64,000 nt of DNA from Kocuria sp. (GTDB lineage: Bacteria; Actinomycetota; Actinomycetes; Actinomycetales; Micrococcaceae). The stretch is from assembly GCA_030524035.1 (NCBI GenBank), contig JAUNHG010000006.1:1-64000 (forward strand), given 5' to 3'. Below, in pieces: positions 25,329 through 33,666 of this stretch. Both the position numbers and the translations under genes were made by a program. Positions within the stretch are counted from its first letter, which is position 1, and the number at the start of each line of letters is the position of its first letter. Below the pieces are notes generated by a model. That model made no database searches. It had not been told where the DNA came from and saw only the letters and a program-made list of their open reading frames with translations.

Positions 25329-26298
25329 CCTGGTTGGGTTGAAGTGCCGAAGGGACGGTCAAATTGTACTCAGAAGTAACATATTTACAGTGAAACACAT
25401 CGTAATCTACGGCTTCCCGTGCCTCCCGTTGGCCCGCATCCGGATGGAACCGAGCCAGCAGAACCACCCCCGCAATGCCAATGCCACCGGTAGCGCCGAG
25501 GGCCATCAGCGCTGTTGCGCTGAGATCCGAGTACTCCCCCAGTACGGCCGCACCAATCAACACGGCCATCATGGGGTCCACCACCGTCAGCCCCGCCAAC
25601 ACCGTTTCTGGTGGACCTGACGCGTAAGCCACCTGAACCACCCACACGCCCACCGCAGAGGCAAGAAACACACCCACCACCGTGACCGCCATGCCGTGCG
25701 TCAACAACTCCAACGCCCCCAGCCACCCTGCGCCATCACGCACCATATTCGCCACAGAGGTAGCTACCACATGGGCGGATGCAGCCACAGTCCCGAAGGT
25801 CACCCCGGCCGCAACCACCAACACCAGGTGTCCGGCACCCCTGACAGCCATGACCACCCCCACTACACTGAACAGGATCAACAGCCCATTCAGCCACGTC
25901 ACAGTGCCCGGCACCACCGGTACAGATTGAGCGTGAGCGGCGGACACCGCAACAAACCCCGCAACACCAACCAACGTCAACGCCATACTGCCCACCAAAG
26001 GCAGAGAAATCCGGCGGCCCAACACTTTCACACTGATCAAAACAGCCACCACCAGAGACACAGCGCCTATCGGCTGCACTAACGCCACCGGCCCCAGCGT
26101 CAAAGCCGCAATATTCACCGCGGTCTCCAAGCCCACAAGAAACAACCCCAACAACCACACCGGGCGCAACACCAGGGGCTTAGACCCCTCCGAAGCTGCG
26201 ACAGCAGAATCCGCACGTACGGCGTGGTGTTGCAGGTGCGTACCGACCGCCAAACTGATCGCGGCCATCACAGCCAACACAATAGAGGCAAGAACCAT
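25285..26298 (-). CDS. DMT-superfamily membrane transporter (altered C-terminus)
   Basis: 337 aa with nine to ten hydrophobic segments over residues 1-285 and DMT-type halves (LGPVALVQPIGAVSLVVAV and VLAGLTVVDPMMAVLIGA), resembling NIPA/EamA-like actinobacterial transporters. Substrate unknown. The last 40 or so residues (from about VDYDVFHCKY) are polar, come from AT-rich DNA and overlap the DUF4041 gene start. The natural stop was probably lost when the foreign gene joined here, and the frame now reads into it. The start at ATG 26298 gives a good first membrane helix. Confidence 0.75.
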   Translation of the reverse strand: MVLASIVLAVMAAISLAVGTHLQHHAVRADSAVAASEGSKPLVLRPVWLLGLFLVGLETAVNIAALTLGPVALVQPIGAVSLVVAVLISVKVLGRRISLPLVGSMALTLVGVAGFVAVSAAHAQSVPVVPGTVTWLNGLLILFSVVGVVMAVRGAGHLVLVVAAGVTFGTVAASAHVVATSVANMVRDGAGWLGALELLTHGMAVTVVGVFLASAVGVWVVQVAYASGPPETVLAGLTVVDPMMAVLIGAAVLGEYSDLSATALMALGATGGIGIAGVVLLARFHPDAGQREAREAVDYDVFHCKYVTSEYNLTVPSALQPNQDDHVRRIRAASTAE

Positions 26299-26359
26299 GC
26301 CGCCAGGCTAAAAGCGCCCCGCGCAGTGACGCATCACTCTCTAGTGCGATCTTGGACCG

Positions 26360-26389
26360 TCAGGGGTCATCCCAGCGGATGACCCCTGA
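26360..26389 (-). terminator. Perfect 13-bp hairpin after the HAD phosphatase gene
   Basis: TCAGGGGTCATCC (26360-26372) and GGATGACCCCTGA (26377-26389) form a perfect stem with loop CAGC. It lies 23 nt past the stop codon of the minus-strand HAD gene and upstream of the DMT gene. There is no T-run, so it may be a factor-dependent or non-canonical terminator. Confidence 0.65.
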
Positions 26390-26411
26390 CACCCCACAAC
26401 CAGGGCGCCGC

Positions 26412-27245
26412 TCAACCTGCCGAAGCATCGACCGATGCGGGGTGTTCCAGCAGATTCACCAAATCCTGCACAGATTCCATGACCGCGGTGGGGCGGAACG
26501 GAAAACGTTCCACCTGATCCCGCCTGGTCACACCGCTCAGAACCAATAGCGTTGCCACACCAGCTTCCATCCCGGCAACCACGTCCGTGTCCATCCGGTC
26601 CCCCAACATGGCGGTGGTTTCCGAATGCGCCTTGATCTGGTTCAACGCAGAACGGAACATCATGGGATTCGGTTTACCCACCACATACGGCTGATTATTA
26701 GCTTTCGTGGCCGCCGAAATCAGTGCAGCCACAGCGCCCGTAGCTGGCAGCGGACCCTCCGGAGAAGGCCCCGTGGTATCTGGATTAGTGGCAATAAACC
26801 GCGCACCGTCGTCAATCACACGGATCGCTTTAGTGATGGCCTCAAAAGAGTATGTTCGGGTTTCCCCCAACACCACGTAATCGCAGTCAGTATCTGTGAG
26901 CACAAAACCAGCTTCATGCATGGCGGTGGTCAACCCGGCTTCACCAATCACATACGCACGGTTACCCGCCGCCTGTTCCCGCAGGAACTCCGCAGTGGCT
27001 AGAGCGGATGTCCAAATTTCATCTTCGCGGACTTCCAGCCCCGAACGGGCCAGACGAGCAGAAAGGTCCCGTGGCGTGTACATCGAATTATTGGTGAGGA
27101 CCAAAAACCGTTGGCCCCGTTCCCGCCATAACTCCAGAAGCCGGTCAGCCCCCGGGATCATCGACTCTTCCCGTACCAGCACCCCGTCCATGTCTGTCAA
27201 CCAGGTTGTGGTACCGACCAAACGCTGTGTCCGTGGTGGCTCCAT
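26412..27245 (-). CDS. HAD-IIA family phosphatase (NagD-like)
   Basis: 277 aa HAD-superfamily hydrolase of subclass IIA. Motif I is WLTDMDGVLV (DxDG), motif II VLTNNS, motif III with VGKPNPMMF, and motif IV AMLGDRMDTDVVAGMEAG. The C2 cap is inserted between motifs II and III. The family dephosphorylates small phosphomonoesters such as UMP, phosphoglycolate or 4-nitrophenyl phosphate; the physiological substrate is unclear. It is monocistronic and ends before a strong hairpin. Confidence 0.9.
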   Translation of the reverse strand: MEPPRTQRLVGTTTWLTDMDGVLVREESMIPGADRLLELWRERGQRFLVLTNNSMYTPRDLSARLARSGLEVREDEIWTSALATAEFLREQAAGNRAYVIGEAGLTTAMHEAGFVLTDTDCDYVVLGETRTYSFEAITKAIRVIDDGARFIATNPDTTGPSPEGPLPATGAVAALISAATKANNQPYVVGKPNPMMFRSALNQIKAHSETTAMLGDRMDTDVVAGMEAGVATLLVLSGVTRRDQVERFPFRPTAVMESVQDLVNLLEHPASVDASAG

Positions 27246-27335
27246 ACGCTGTACCCTACCCCGTCAGTGCGCTACCCCAGGGTGGAGACGTTAGACAGAG
27301 CGCGCCCTCCCTCCCCGTGTCCTGTGACGCCGACC

Positions 27336-27368
27336 ACGGAAATAACCGTTCCGTAACGCTCTGAGCGT
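27336..27368 (+). promoter_or_regulatory. Two adjacent dyads upstream of the purine permease
   Basis: ACGGAA/TTCCGT (27336-27354, 7-nt loop) and ACGCT/AGCGT (27356-27368, 3-nt loop) lie side by side 57-89 nt before the permease start. They could be operator sites for a purine regulator. No riboswitch-like fold was evident. This is a position-based suggestion. Confidence 0.3.
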
Positions 27369-27424
27369 AAGATTCTGCGCGTTGGTCTCAATCCCCCACC
27401 CGCACGTCACACCGGAGCCGCACC

Positions 27425-28894
27425 GTGTCCCACCCCGCTCCCGAATCCACCACAGACTCCGCGCGTCCCGCAGACGGCGGGGCGTTGGATCGCTACTTCC
27501 TGATCACCCAACGTGGCTCCACCCTGAGCCGCGAAATCCGTGGCGGGATTGCCACGTTCATCGCCATGAGCTACATCGTGGTACTCAATCCACTAGTTCT
27601 GGGACTAGGCCCGGACGGCACCGGCAGCACTCTGGGCGTGGACCGAGTGGCTGCCATGACCGCCCTAATCGCAGGCGTCTTGACCATTGCGATGGGCCTG
27701 ATCGCTAAAGCTCCCTTTGCCCTAGCCACCGGGCTGGGGGTCAACGCTTTCCTGGCCGTCACCATTGCCACCCACCCGGAATTGACGTGGCCCCAAATCA
27801 TGGGGTTAGTGATATGGGCCGGTGTGATCATGTTGGCGTTGGTGCTCACTGGCTTCAGAACCGCAGTGTTCAACGCCGTACCGCAGTCCTTAAAAACCGC
27901 CATTGTGGTGGGGATCGGCCTGTTTATCGCGCTCATTGGTTTTGTGAACGCGGGCTTTGTACGCCGCATCCCAGACGACGCCAATACCACCGTCCCCGTC
28001 AGCCTCGGTGTTGGGGGGCATCTGGCGGGCTGGCCCACCTTCGTATTCGTACTAACGTTGTTGCTGACCGTTGCCCTCATGGTGCGTCAGGTGAAAGGTG
28101 CCATCCTGATCGCCGTGGTCTTTGGCACACTCTTGGCTCACCTACTGGAATGGCTGGTGCCCTCGGGGTCGTCCGTGGATAACCCCGCCGGATGGTCCCT
28201 GGTAGTGCCCCAAAGTCCCACAGGGTTGTTGTCCATTCCAGACTTGTCTTTGTTAGGGGCTGCCGCACCCATCCAGGCCCTCACACAACTGAGCACATTT
28301 ACCGCAGCGCTATTGATCTTCACCATCCTACTGTCCATCTTCTTCGACGCCATGGGCACCATGGTGGGTCTTTCCGACCAGGCGGGACTGGTGAAAGACG
28401 GCAAAATTGAGAACGTGGACCGCGTGCTGCTCGTGGACGCCGTAGGTGCCGTGGCCGGCGGTGCGGGTTCGGTGTCCTCCAACCAGATTTACGTGGAATC
28501 TTCTACGGGTATTGCCGAAGGCGCCCGCACCGGTCTGGCCAACGTGGTCACCGGGGTGCTGTTCCTGTTAGCTACGTTCATCACTCCACTCGTGGAAGTG
28601 GTGCCATTTGAAGCAGTGGCCCCCGCCATGGTGGTGGTCGGTTTCCTGATGGCCAAAAACGTCACCCACATTGATTGGGAGGACTGGGGCATCGCAGTAC
28701 CGTCCTTCTTAACGTTTGTGGTTATGCCCTTCACCTACTCCATTGCCGATGGCATTGGGGCCGGTTTCATTTCTTACGTGTTTATCCGCGTGGTCCAGGG
28801 GCGCATGAAGGACATTCACCCACTCATGTGGGGTGTGGCCATCGCTTTTGTCCTCTTCTTCAGCACTGGTGTGATCGAAGGCTGGACCGGCTAA
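27425..28894 (+). CDS. NCS2 family purine (guanine/hypoxanthine/adenine) permease
   Basis: 489-aa AzgA/PbuG-like transporter with about 12-14 membrane segments. Typical blocks are STLSREIRGGIATFIAMSYI, FALATGLGVNAFLAVTI, IFFDAMGTMVGLSDQAGL and SSNQIYVESSTGIAEGARTG. The family imports purine bases by proton symport. GTG 27425 follows a GGAG a few nt upstream. It stands alone and is convergent with the methyltransferase gene 32 nt after its stop. Confidence 0.92.
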   Translation: MSHPAPESTTDSARPADGGALDRYFLITQRGSTLSREIRGGIATFIAMSYIVVLNPLVLGLGPDGTGSTLGVDRVAAMTALIAGVLTIAMGLIAKAPFALATGLGVNAFLAVTIATHPELTWPQIMGLVIWAGVIMLALVLTGFRTAVFNAVPQSLKTAIVVGIGLFIALIGFVNAGFVRRIPDDANTTVPVSLGVGGHLAGWPTFVFVLTLLLTVALMVRQVKGAILIAVVFGTLLAHLLEWLVPSGSSVDNPAGWSLVVPQSPTGLLSIPDLSLLGAAAPIQALTQLSTFTAALLIFTILLSIFFDAMGTMVGLSDQAGLVKDGKIENVDRVLLVDAVGAVAGGAGSVSSNQIYVESSTGIAEGARTGLANVVTGVLFLLATFITPLVEVVPFEAVAPAMVVVGFLMAKNVTHIDWEDWGIAVPSFLTFVVMPFTYSIADGIGAGFISYVFIRVVQGRMKDIHPLMWGVAIAFVLFFSTGVIEGWTG

Positions 28895-28926
28895 ATCGCT
28901 TCTACCGAACCGTGGCAGGCTGCACT

Positions 28927-29793
28927 CTAATCCCGGTTTGGGGGAATAGTCGCCGCGAAGGTCGCAGTCCAGGCGGAGTCTTTGTATTGCGCGGGAACAG
29001 GGTCCACCATCAGGCTGCGGATCATTTCAGCAGCTTCCGCTGACCCAGTTGAGGGCAAGGGTTGGTGGGACGCCACCAGAACCACGTTGCCGCGGCGTCG
29101 TCCTTTGAACATAGCTGGGTCCGCGATAGCTGCCACGTGCTCAAAAACCTGCCGCACGGTAGCAATTTCTGTGCGTACCCCGTTGAGTTGAGGATCATCC
29201 CCCACGTTCAGCAAGTACACCCCGGACGGTGCCAACACTCGATCCACGGCGCGCGAAAACTCCACAGTACGCAGGGCTGCAGGAGTCACAGACCCAGCAA
29301 AGACATCCCGAATAATCACGTCTCGCGTGGATTCCGTCAGTGATTCTGTAACGCCACGCGCCTCCCCGGCCCGTATGCGTAGCGTGGGCGCTCGAGGCAG
29401 GTCAAACCATTGGCGCACTAAATCCACCAAGCGATCATCCAATTCCACTACCACGTGCCGGGATGTAGGCCATTCATGGATTGCCCACCGGGCCATGGAA
29501 CATGCCCCACCCCCTAAATGCAGCACCCGCAGGGTATGGGGATCCAGAAAAGCGGGCACATACATGCGTAAGGCGGCGGCCATCCAGCGCATGTATTCAA
29601 AATCCACATAGTCAGGCCGCGAAGGGTCAATGTGTGAAGACGGCACCCCATTGACCAATACCGTCCACGCCCCGTGATTCAGATCGTCAGCGACGAGTTC
29701 CACGGTGCCAGAGCGAATATCCCAGACTCCGGGGGTGGGCCCCACAACATGTTGCGAGGTGTGTGGTTGACTGCGCTGTCGCTTACGCCCCAT
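28927..29793 (-). CDS. Spermidine-synthase-like SAM/dcSAM-binding methyltransferase-fold protein
   Basis: 288 aa. A Rossmann glycine motif VLHLGGGACSMARW lies near residue 92, an acidic strand end VVVELDDRLVDLVRQWF follows, then an acidic DVIIRDVFAGSVTP segment. The order matches actinobacterial spermidine-synthase-like proteins, which often lack the N-terminal polyamine-synthase domain and whose activity is unproven. It is followed downstream by no gene of polyamine metabolism. The thiamine-binding-type gene precedes it by 21 nt in the same direction, so the two may be co-transcribed. Confidence 0.75.
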   Translation of the reverse strand: MGRKRQRSQPHTSQHVVGPTPGVWDIRSGTVELVADDLNHGAWTVLVNGVPSSHIDPSRPDYVDFEYMRWMAAALRMYVPAFLDPHTLRVLHLGGGACSMARWAIHEWPTSRHVVVELDDRLVDLVRQWFDLPRAPTLRIRAGEARGVTESLTESTRDVIIRDVFAGSVTPAALRTVEFSRAVDRVLAPSGVYLLNVGDDPQLNGVRTEIATVRQVFEHVAAIADPAMFKGRRRGNVVLVASHQPLPSTGSAEAAEMIRSLMVDPVPAQYKDSAWTATFAATIPPNRD

Positions 29794-29814
29794 CGATGTC
29801 CGTCACTGACGAAT

Positions 29815-30159
29815 TCACGATTCCATAGGTACAGGATCACTGCCGGGCTCCAGCGCTTGACGCTGCAAAGCCGCTTCCAGCCGCTGCACTTTGCCGGACA
29901 TTTCTCCGGTGCGTCCGGGGCGAATATCCGCTTTGAGCACAAGCGAAACACGGGGACCAAACCGACCAACGGCTTCGGTCGCCTGTTTGATGACGGTCAT
30001 GACCTCATCCCACTCACCTTCCATGGTGGTAAACATGGAGTCTGTCTGGTGCGGCAACCCAGAATCCCGGACAATCTGAACAGCGGCAGCAACAGCCTCG
30101 TGAACGGAAGCGTCGGGGTTATCGCCACCCATGGGAGATACAGAAAATGCGACGATCAT
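29815..30159 (-). CDS. MTH1187/YkoF-type thiamine-binding protein
   Basis: 114 aa small ferredoxin-like-fold protein. It begins MIVAFSVSPMG, continues with VRDSGLPHQTDSMFTTMEGEWDEV-type residues (key part SMFTTMEGEWDEV) and RVSLVLKADIRPG, all typical of the MTH1187 family, some members of which bind thiamine or its precursors. ATG 30159 is preferred because GGGAAG lies 9 nt upstream; ATG 30168 would be too close to it. The last 15 or so residues are a poorly conserved tail. Confidence 0.8.
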   Translation of the reverse strand: MIVAFSVSPMGGDNPDASVHEAVAAAVQIVRDSGLPHQTDSMFTTMEGEWDEVMTVIKQATEAVGRFGPRVSLVLKADIRPGRTGEMSGKVQRLEAALQRQALEPGSDPVPMES

Positions 30160-30200
30160 GCTCACCATCTTCCCACCACACCGAGGACGTGACTATGACC

Positions 30201-30260
30201 ATCCCCTCTCACCACAGGTAGAGTTCACAAACGCGAAATACATAAAATAAAAAAGATTTG
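30201..30260 (+). promoter_or_regulatory. AT-rich promoter region of the AAA ATPase gene
   Basis: The 105 nt between divergent genes become very AT-rich just before the ATPase gene. A TTCACA (30224-30229) and TAAAAT (30243-30248) look like promoter elements, but their spacing is short (13 nt), so the exact boxes are uncertain. Confidence 0.35.
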
Positions 30261-30273
30261 GACAGGACCCCCT

Positions 30274-31461
30274 ATGCCTTCCCCCATTCGCAGTACTGCC
30301 AACAGTCCTTTTACCCCCGGTTACGGCAAGCAACCGCACATTTTTGCAGGTCATCAGGCGGAGCTAGAAGAGCTGATCAACGTCTTTGATACCTACGACT
30401 TCGGCGACAATCACTCGGTGCTGATTTCCGGCTTACGCGGCTCCGGGAAAACGTCCATGTTGGGGCGGTTACAAGACGAAGCTGCAGCTCGTCAATGGCT
30501 TGTTATCCGGGATGACGCCAGTCGTGGCCTGATGGGGCGGGTCATGGACACCACCATCCCTGCACTGATCAACACGCTGGAACCTCAACATCGACGAGTG
30601 TTGAGCGGGCTGAAAGTGTGGCACTTTGAGGCAAATATGACCGTGCTGCCGGAATCACGCCCCGGCAAACCCCTGCTGCGTGATGACCTCCTGGCCCTCT
30701 CTCACGGAACAGATTTCACCGGGATTCTGATCACCATTGACGAAGTGTCATCAGGCCGGGCGCGCATGCGTGAACTCACTCGGTTTGCACTAGAAGTAGC
30801 GCATGCATTGCAAAGTGGAGCGAACATCATGGTTGTTTTTGCGGGGATCAAGGTAGATCTCAACGCTTTACAGAACCAGGAGCACGTGACATTCCTGCGC
30901 CGCTCCAAAACCTTGGATTTTCACCGACTCAGCCCCGCAGAAACCGCCCATGCGTTGGAAGAAACCGCCAAAATCGGAGGCCGCAGCGTATCCGCCGATG
31001 CCCTGACTTACATGGTGAAAGCCTCGCAAGGCTACCCCTACTTGGTGCAACTCGTCGGTGATTACGCATGGCGTAACCACCCCAGCACGCCGCAGATTTC
31101 ACTGGAAGACGCCCAGGTTGCCAGCGCCAAAGCGGTACGAGCAGCTCAAAATAGGGTAATCAGCAAGGTTTATGACGACCTTTCTGACAAGGACAGGGAA
31201 TTCATGTCGGCCATGGCCGTGGACACAGGCGCCTCAAAAGTTTCCGATATCGTGCAACGAATGGGGGTTAAGGACCAATACGTCCAGGTCTATAAGAAAA
31301 GGCTGATTGATTCCGGATACGTTCGCTCCGTGGGTCATGGGCGTTTGGAATTTTCGCTGCCTTACCTGGGTGAATATATTCGCGCACAAGCCAAAGATCA
31401 GGAGCTGGCAAACCAGCCCTACATCAATGATTGGGAACATTACCCACCGCCCGTGATGTAA
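30274..31461 (+). CDS. ORC/Cdc6-like AAA ATPase with winged-helix C-terminus
   Basis: 395 aa. The N-terminal motif FAGHQAELEELINVF is an ORC/AAA_16-type lead-in. Walker A is GLRGSGKTSML near residue 56, Walker B ILITIDEVSSG near 153, and a sensor segment MVVFAGIKVDL follows. The C-terminal 90 residues form a winged-helix-like region (ASKVSDIVQRMGVK, then LIDSGYVRSVGHGRLEF). Bacterial relatives are of unknown function and occur singly in actinobacteria. The gene is monocistronic between an AT-rich promoter and pta. DNA binding or a regulatory NTPase role is plausible but unproven. Confidence 0.75.
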   Translation: MPSPIRSTANSPFTPGYGKQPHIFAGHQAELEELINVFDTYDFGDNHSVLISGLRGSGKTSMLGRLQDEAAARQWLVIRDDASRGLMGRVMDTTIPALINTLEPQHRRVLSGLKVWHFEANMTVLPESRPGKPLLRDDLLALSHGTDFTGILITIDEVSSGRARMRELTRFALEVAHALQSGANIMVVFAGIKVDLNALQNQEHVTFLRRSKTLDFHRLSPAETAHALEETAKIGGRSVSADALTYMVKASQGYPYLVQLVGDYAWRNHPSTPQISLEDAQVASAKAVRAAQNRVISKVYDDLSDKDREFMSAMAVDTGASKVSDIVQRMGVKDQYVQVYKKRLIDSGYVRSVGHGRLEFSLPYLGEYIRAQAKDQELANQPYINDWEHYPPPVM

Positions 31462-31558
31462 ATAGCACCAGAGCTGTGACGTATGTCAGAAACAACTGAG
31501 CGCCACCCGGATAGGCTGAGGCGTTGACCTGCAACCCGCTCGTACGAGGAGCACACGC

Positions 31559-33655
31559 GTGACCGACGGCATTTACCTCAGCGCTATGACGCCACTATCC
31601 GGCAAATCTATGGTGGCACTGGGGCTGATGGACACCCTGTTCAAAAATTCGGACCGAGTGGGATTTTTCCGGCCAGTACACATGGGGCAAGCCCCACAAG
31701 AAGATCCACTGTTGCAGTTGATGGCCCAAGCCTTTGAACTGCCACCACAACGTTGCCGTGGTGCTGTTTCCTTGGAACGAACCCGGGAAATCTTGGCTTC
31801 CGGGGATTACGATGAACTCGACTCCCAGGCAGTGGCAATTTATACAGAAATGGCCACACACTGCGATGTCATTGTGGTTGATGGCACAGACATGCTGGCG
31901 CACAACGCAGCAATTGCTGAATTTGACCTCAATGCCCGCTTAGCTAACAACATGGGCTGTTCTGTACTGGCCGTGATTGGTGCCAACCAAGTAGAAGAAC
32001 CCCAGGATGTACTGAACGCTATTGAGGTATCCCGCACTGAATTGCGTGAAGCGAAGTGTGACATCTTTGCGATCATGGTTAATCGTTGCCCGGCGGAATG
32101 GGTGGAAAATGTCACCCGGGAAGCACCACGCGGACAACATGATCTTCCGGTATATGTGCTCCCGGAAGTCACCGCTGTTTCCAGCCCCACGATCGAAGAA
32201 TTAGTGGATGCCGCAGGTTTTGGAACACAATTAGCTTCCGTTCCGTTGGACCGCGATATTTCTGGAGTGAAAATCGCGGCCATGACGGTAGAGCATTTCT
32301 TAGATCAGCTCGTGGAAGGTGAGCTGATCATTGTGCCTGGCGACCGTTCCGACGTCATGATGTCTTGCCTGGCCGCAGCCCTTTCCCCCGGACGCCCCAC
32401 GCCTGCTGGCATGCTGCTCACCGGTGGATTATTGCCGGGGCAACTGGTTCGGTCGTTCCTTCACAACGCCCCTTTCCCTGTATTGACCACGGAAGCCGAT
32501 ACTTACCAGGCTGCCAAACGTGTAGCCGGAGCCCGGGGAAGCTTAAGTAACCGCAGCCCACGTAAAGCAGCGGCTGCTTTAGGAGAATGGTCACGCCGTA
32601 TTGACAGCGCGGAATTAATTTCCCGTTTGGATTTGGAACGCCCCGTACGCCGCACTCCTCTACGCTTTTTGCACGACTTGGTAGAAACCGCGCGTTCCCA
32701 ACGTCAAAACATTGTTTTGCCAGAAGGTGACGACCCCCGCATTCTGCGCGCAGCCGAAATCATTCACCGCCGCGATTTCTGCGATCTAACAATTTTGGGC
32801 AACCCGGAGGATGTGCGGCGTCTCTGTGATGCTGAAGGAATCACCCTGAATTTTGAGTCCGACGGTCTTTACCTTGTGGATCACCTGAATGACACAGAAA
32901 AAATTGAACGATATACGGATGCTTATGTGGAATACCGCCAACACAAGGGGGTGACCAAGGACATTGCCGTGGACCGCATGCGGGACGGATCGTATTTTGG
33001 CACCATGATGGTGCAATTGGGCGATGTGGACGGCATGGTTTCCGGTGCGGCGCACACCACCGCTAACACCATCCGCCCAGCACTGGAATTCGTGAAAACC
33101 ATCGAAGGCGTCAACATCGTGTCCTCCGTGTTTTTCATGTGTCTAGAGGATCGCGTGCTGGTGTACGGCGACTGCGCAGTGAATCCCAACCCCACAGCCG
33201 AACAGCTCGCGGATATTGCCGTGGCGTCCGCCGCGACCGCACAAGCTTTTGGTGTAGAACCCCGCGTGGCCATGTTGTCTTACTCCACCGGTGGATCCGG
33301 TTCCGGGGAGGATGTTGAGCGAGTGCGTGAAGCCACAGAAATTGTGAAATCCACCCACCCGGATTTTGCGGTAGAAGGCCCCATTCAATACGACGCCGCC
33401 GTGGATGCCTCCATCGCCAAATCTAAGCTGCCGGGTTCTTCCGTTGCAGGCCAAGCCACGGTGTTTGTTTTCCCGGATTTGAACACAGGCAACAACACCT
33501 ACAAAGCGGTTCAACAATCGGCGGGCGCTGTGGCCGTGGGGCCGGTGCTGCAGGGTCTGCGCAAACCGGTGAACGACCTTTCGCGGGGCTGCACCGTAGA
33601 GGACATTGTGAACACCGTGGCCATCACTGCGATCCAAGCCCACCGGAATGCCTGA
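31559..33655 (+). CDS. pta: Phosphate acetyltransferase (long form)
   Basis: 698 aa, three domains: an N-terminal BioD-like P-loop fold with degenerate motif LSGKSMVALG, a central DRTGG domain (about 215-330), and the C-terminal PTA_PTB catalytic domain (about 370-698) with YSTGGSGSGEDVERVREAT and VFVFPDLNTGNNTYKAVQQ. It interconverts acetyl-CoA and acetyl phosphate. GTG 31559 follows GGAGCA at 7-8 nt. ackA starts 11 nt after the stop, so the two form the usual acetate operon. Confidence 0.97.
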   Translation: MTDGIYLSAMTPLSGKSMVALGLMDTLFKNSDRVGFFRPVHMGQAPQEDPLLQLMAQAFELPPQRCRGAVSLERTREILASGDYDELDSQAVAIYTEMATHCDVIVVDGTDMLAHNAAIAEFDLNARLANNMGCSVLAVIGANQVEEPQDVLNAIEVSRTELREAKCDIFAIMVNRCPAEWVENVTREAPRGQHDLPVYVLPEVTAVSSPTIEELVDAAGFGTQLASVPLDRDISGVKIAAMTVEHFLDQLVEGELIIVPGDRSDVMMSCLAAALSPGRPTPAGMLLTGGLLPGQLVRSFLHNAPFPVLTTEADTYQAAKRVAGARGSLSNRSPRKAAAALGEWSRRIDSAELISRLDLERPVRRTPLRFLHDLVETARSQRQNIVLPEGDDPRILRAAEIIHRRDFCDLTILGNPEDVRRLCDAEGITLNFESDGLYLVDHLNDTEKIERYTDAYVEYRQHKGVTKDIAVDRMRDGSYFGTMMVQLGDVDGMVSGAAHTTANTIRPALEFVKTIEGVNIVSSVFFMCLEDRVLVYGDCAVNPNPTAEQLADIAVASAATAQAFGVEPRVAMLSYSTGGSGSGEDVERVREATEIVKSTHPDFAVEGPIQYDAAVDASIAKSKLPGSSVAGQATVFVFPDLNTGNNTYKAVQQSAGAVAVGPVLQGLRKPVNDLSRGCTVEDIVNTVAITAIQAHRNA

Positions 33656-33666
33656 AGGAGTCATCC

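Noticed and set aside
27246-27424. Purine riboswitch before the NCS2 permease
   Set aside because: Only two short dyads are visible; no three-way junction or conserved purine-aptamer core could be found.
28927-29793. Calling the gene a true spermidine synthase
   Set aside because: Only the Rossmann part is convincing and no polyamine genes are near, so a generic spermidine-synthase-like call is safer.
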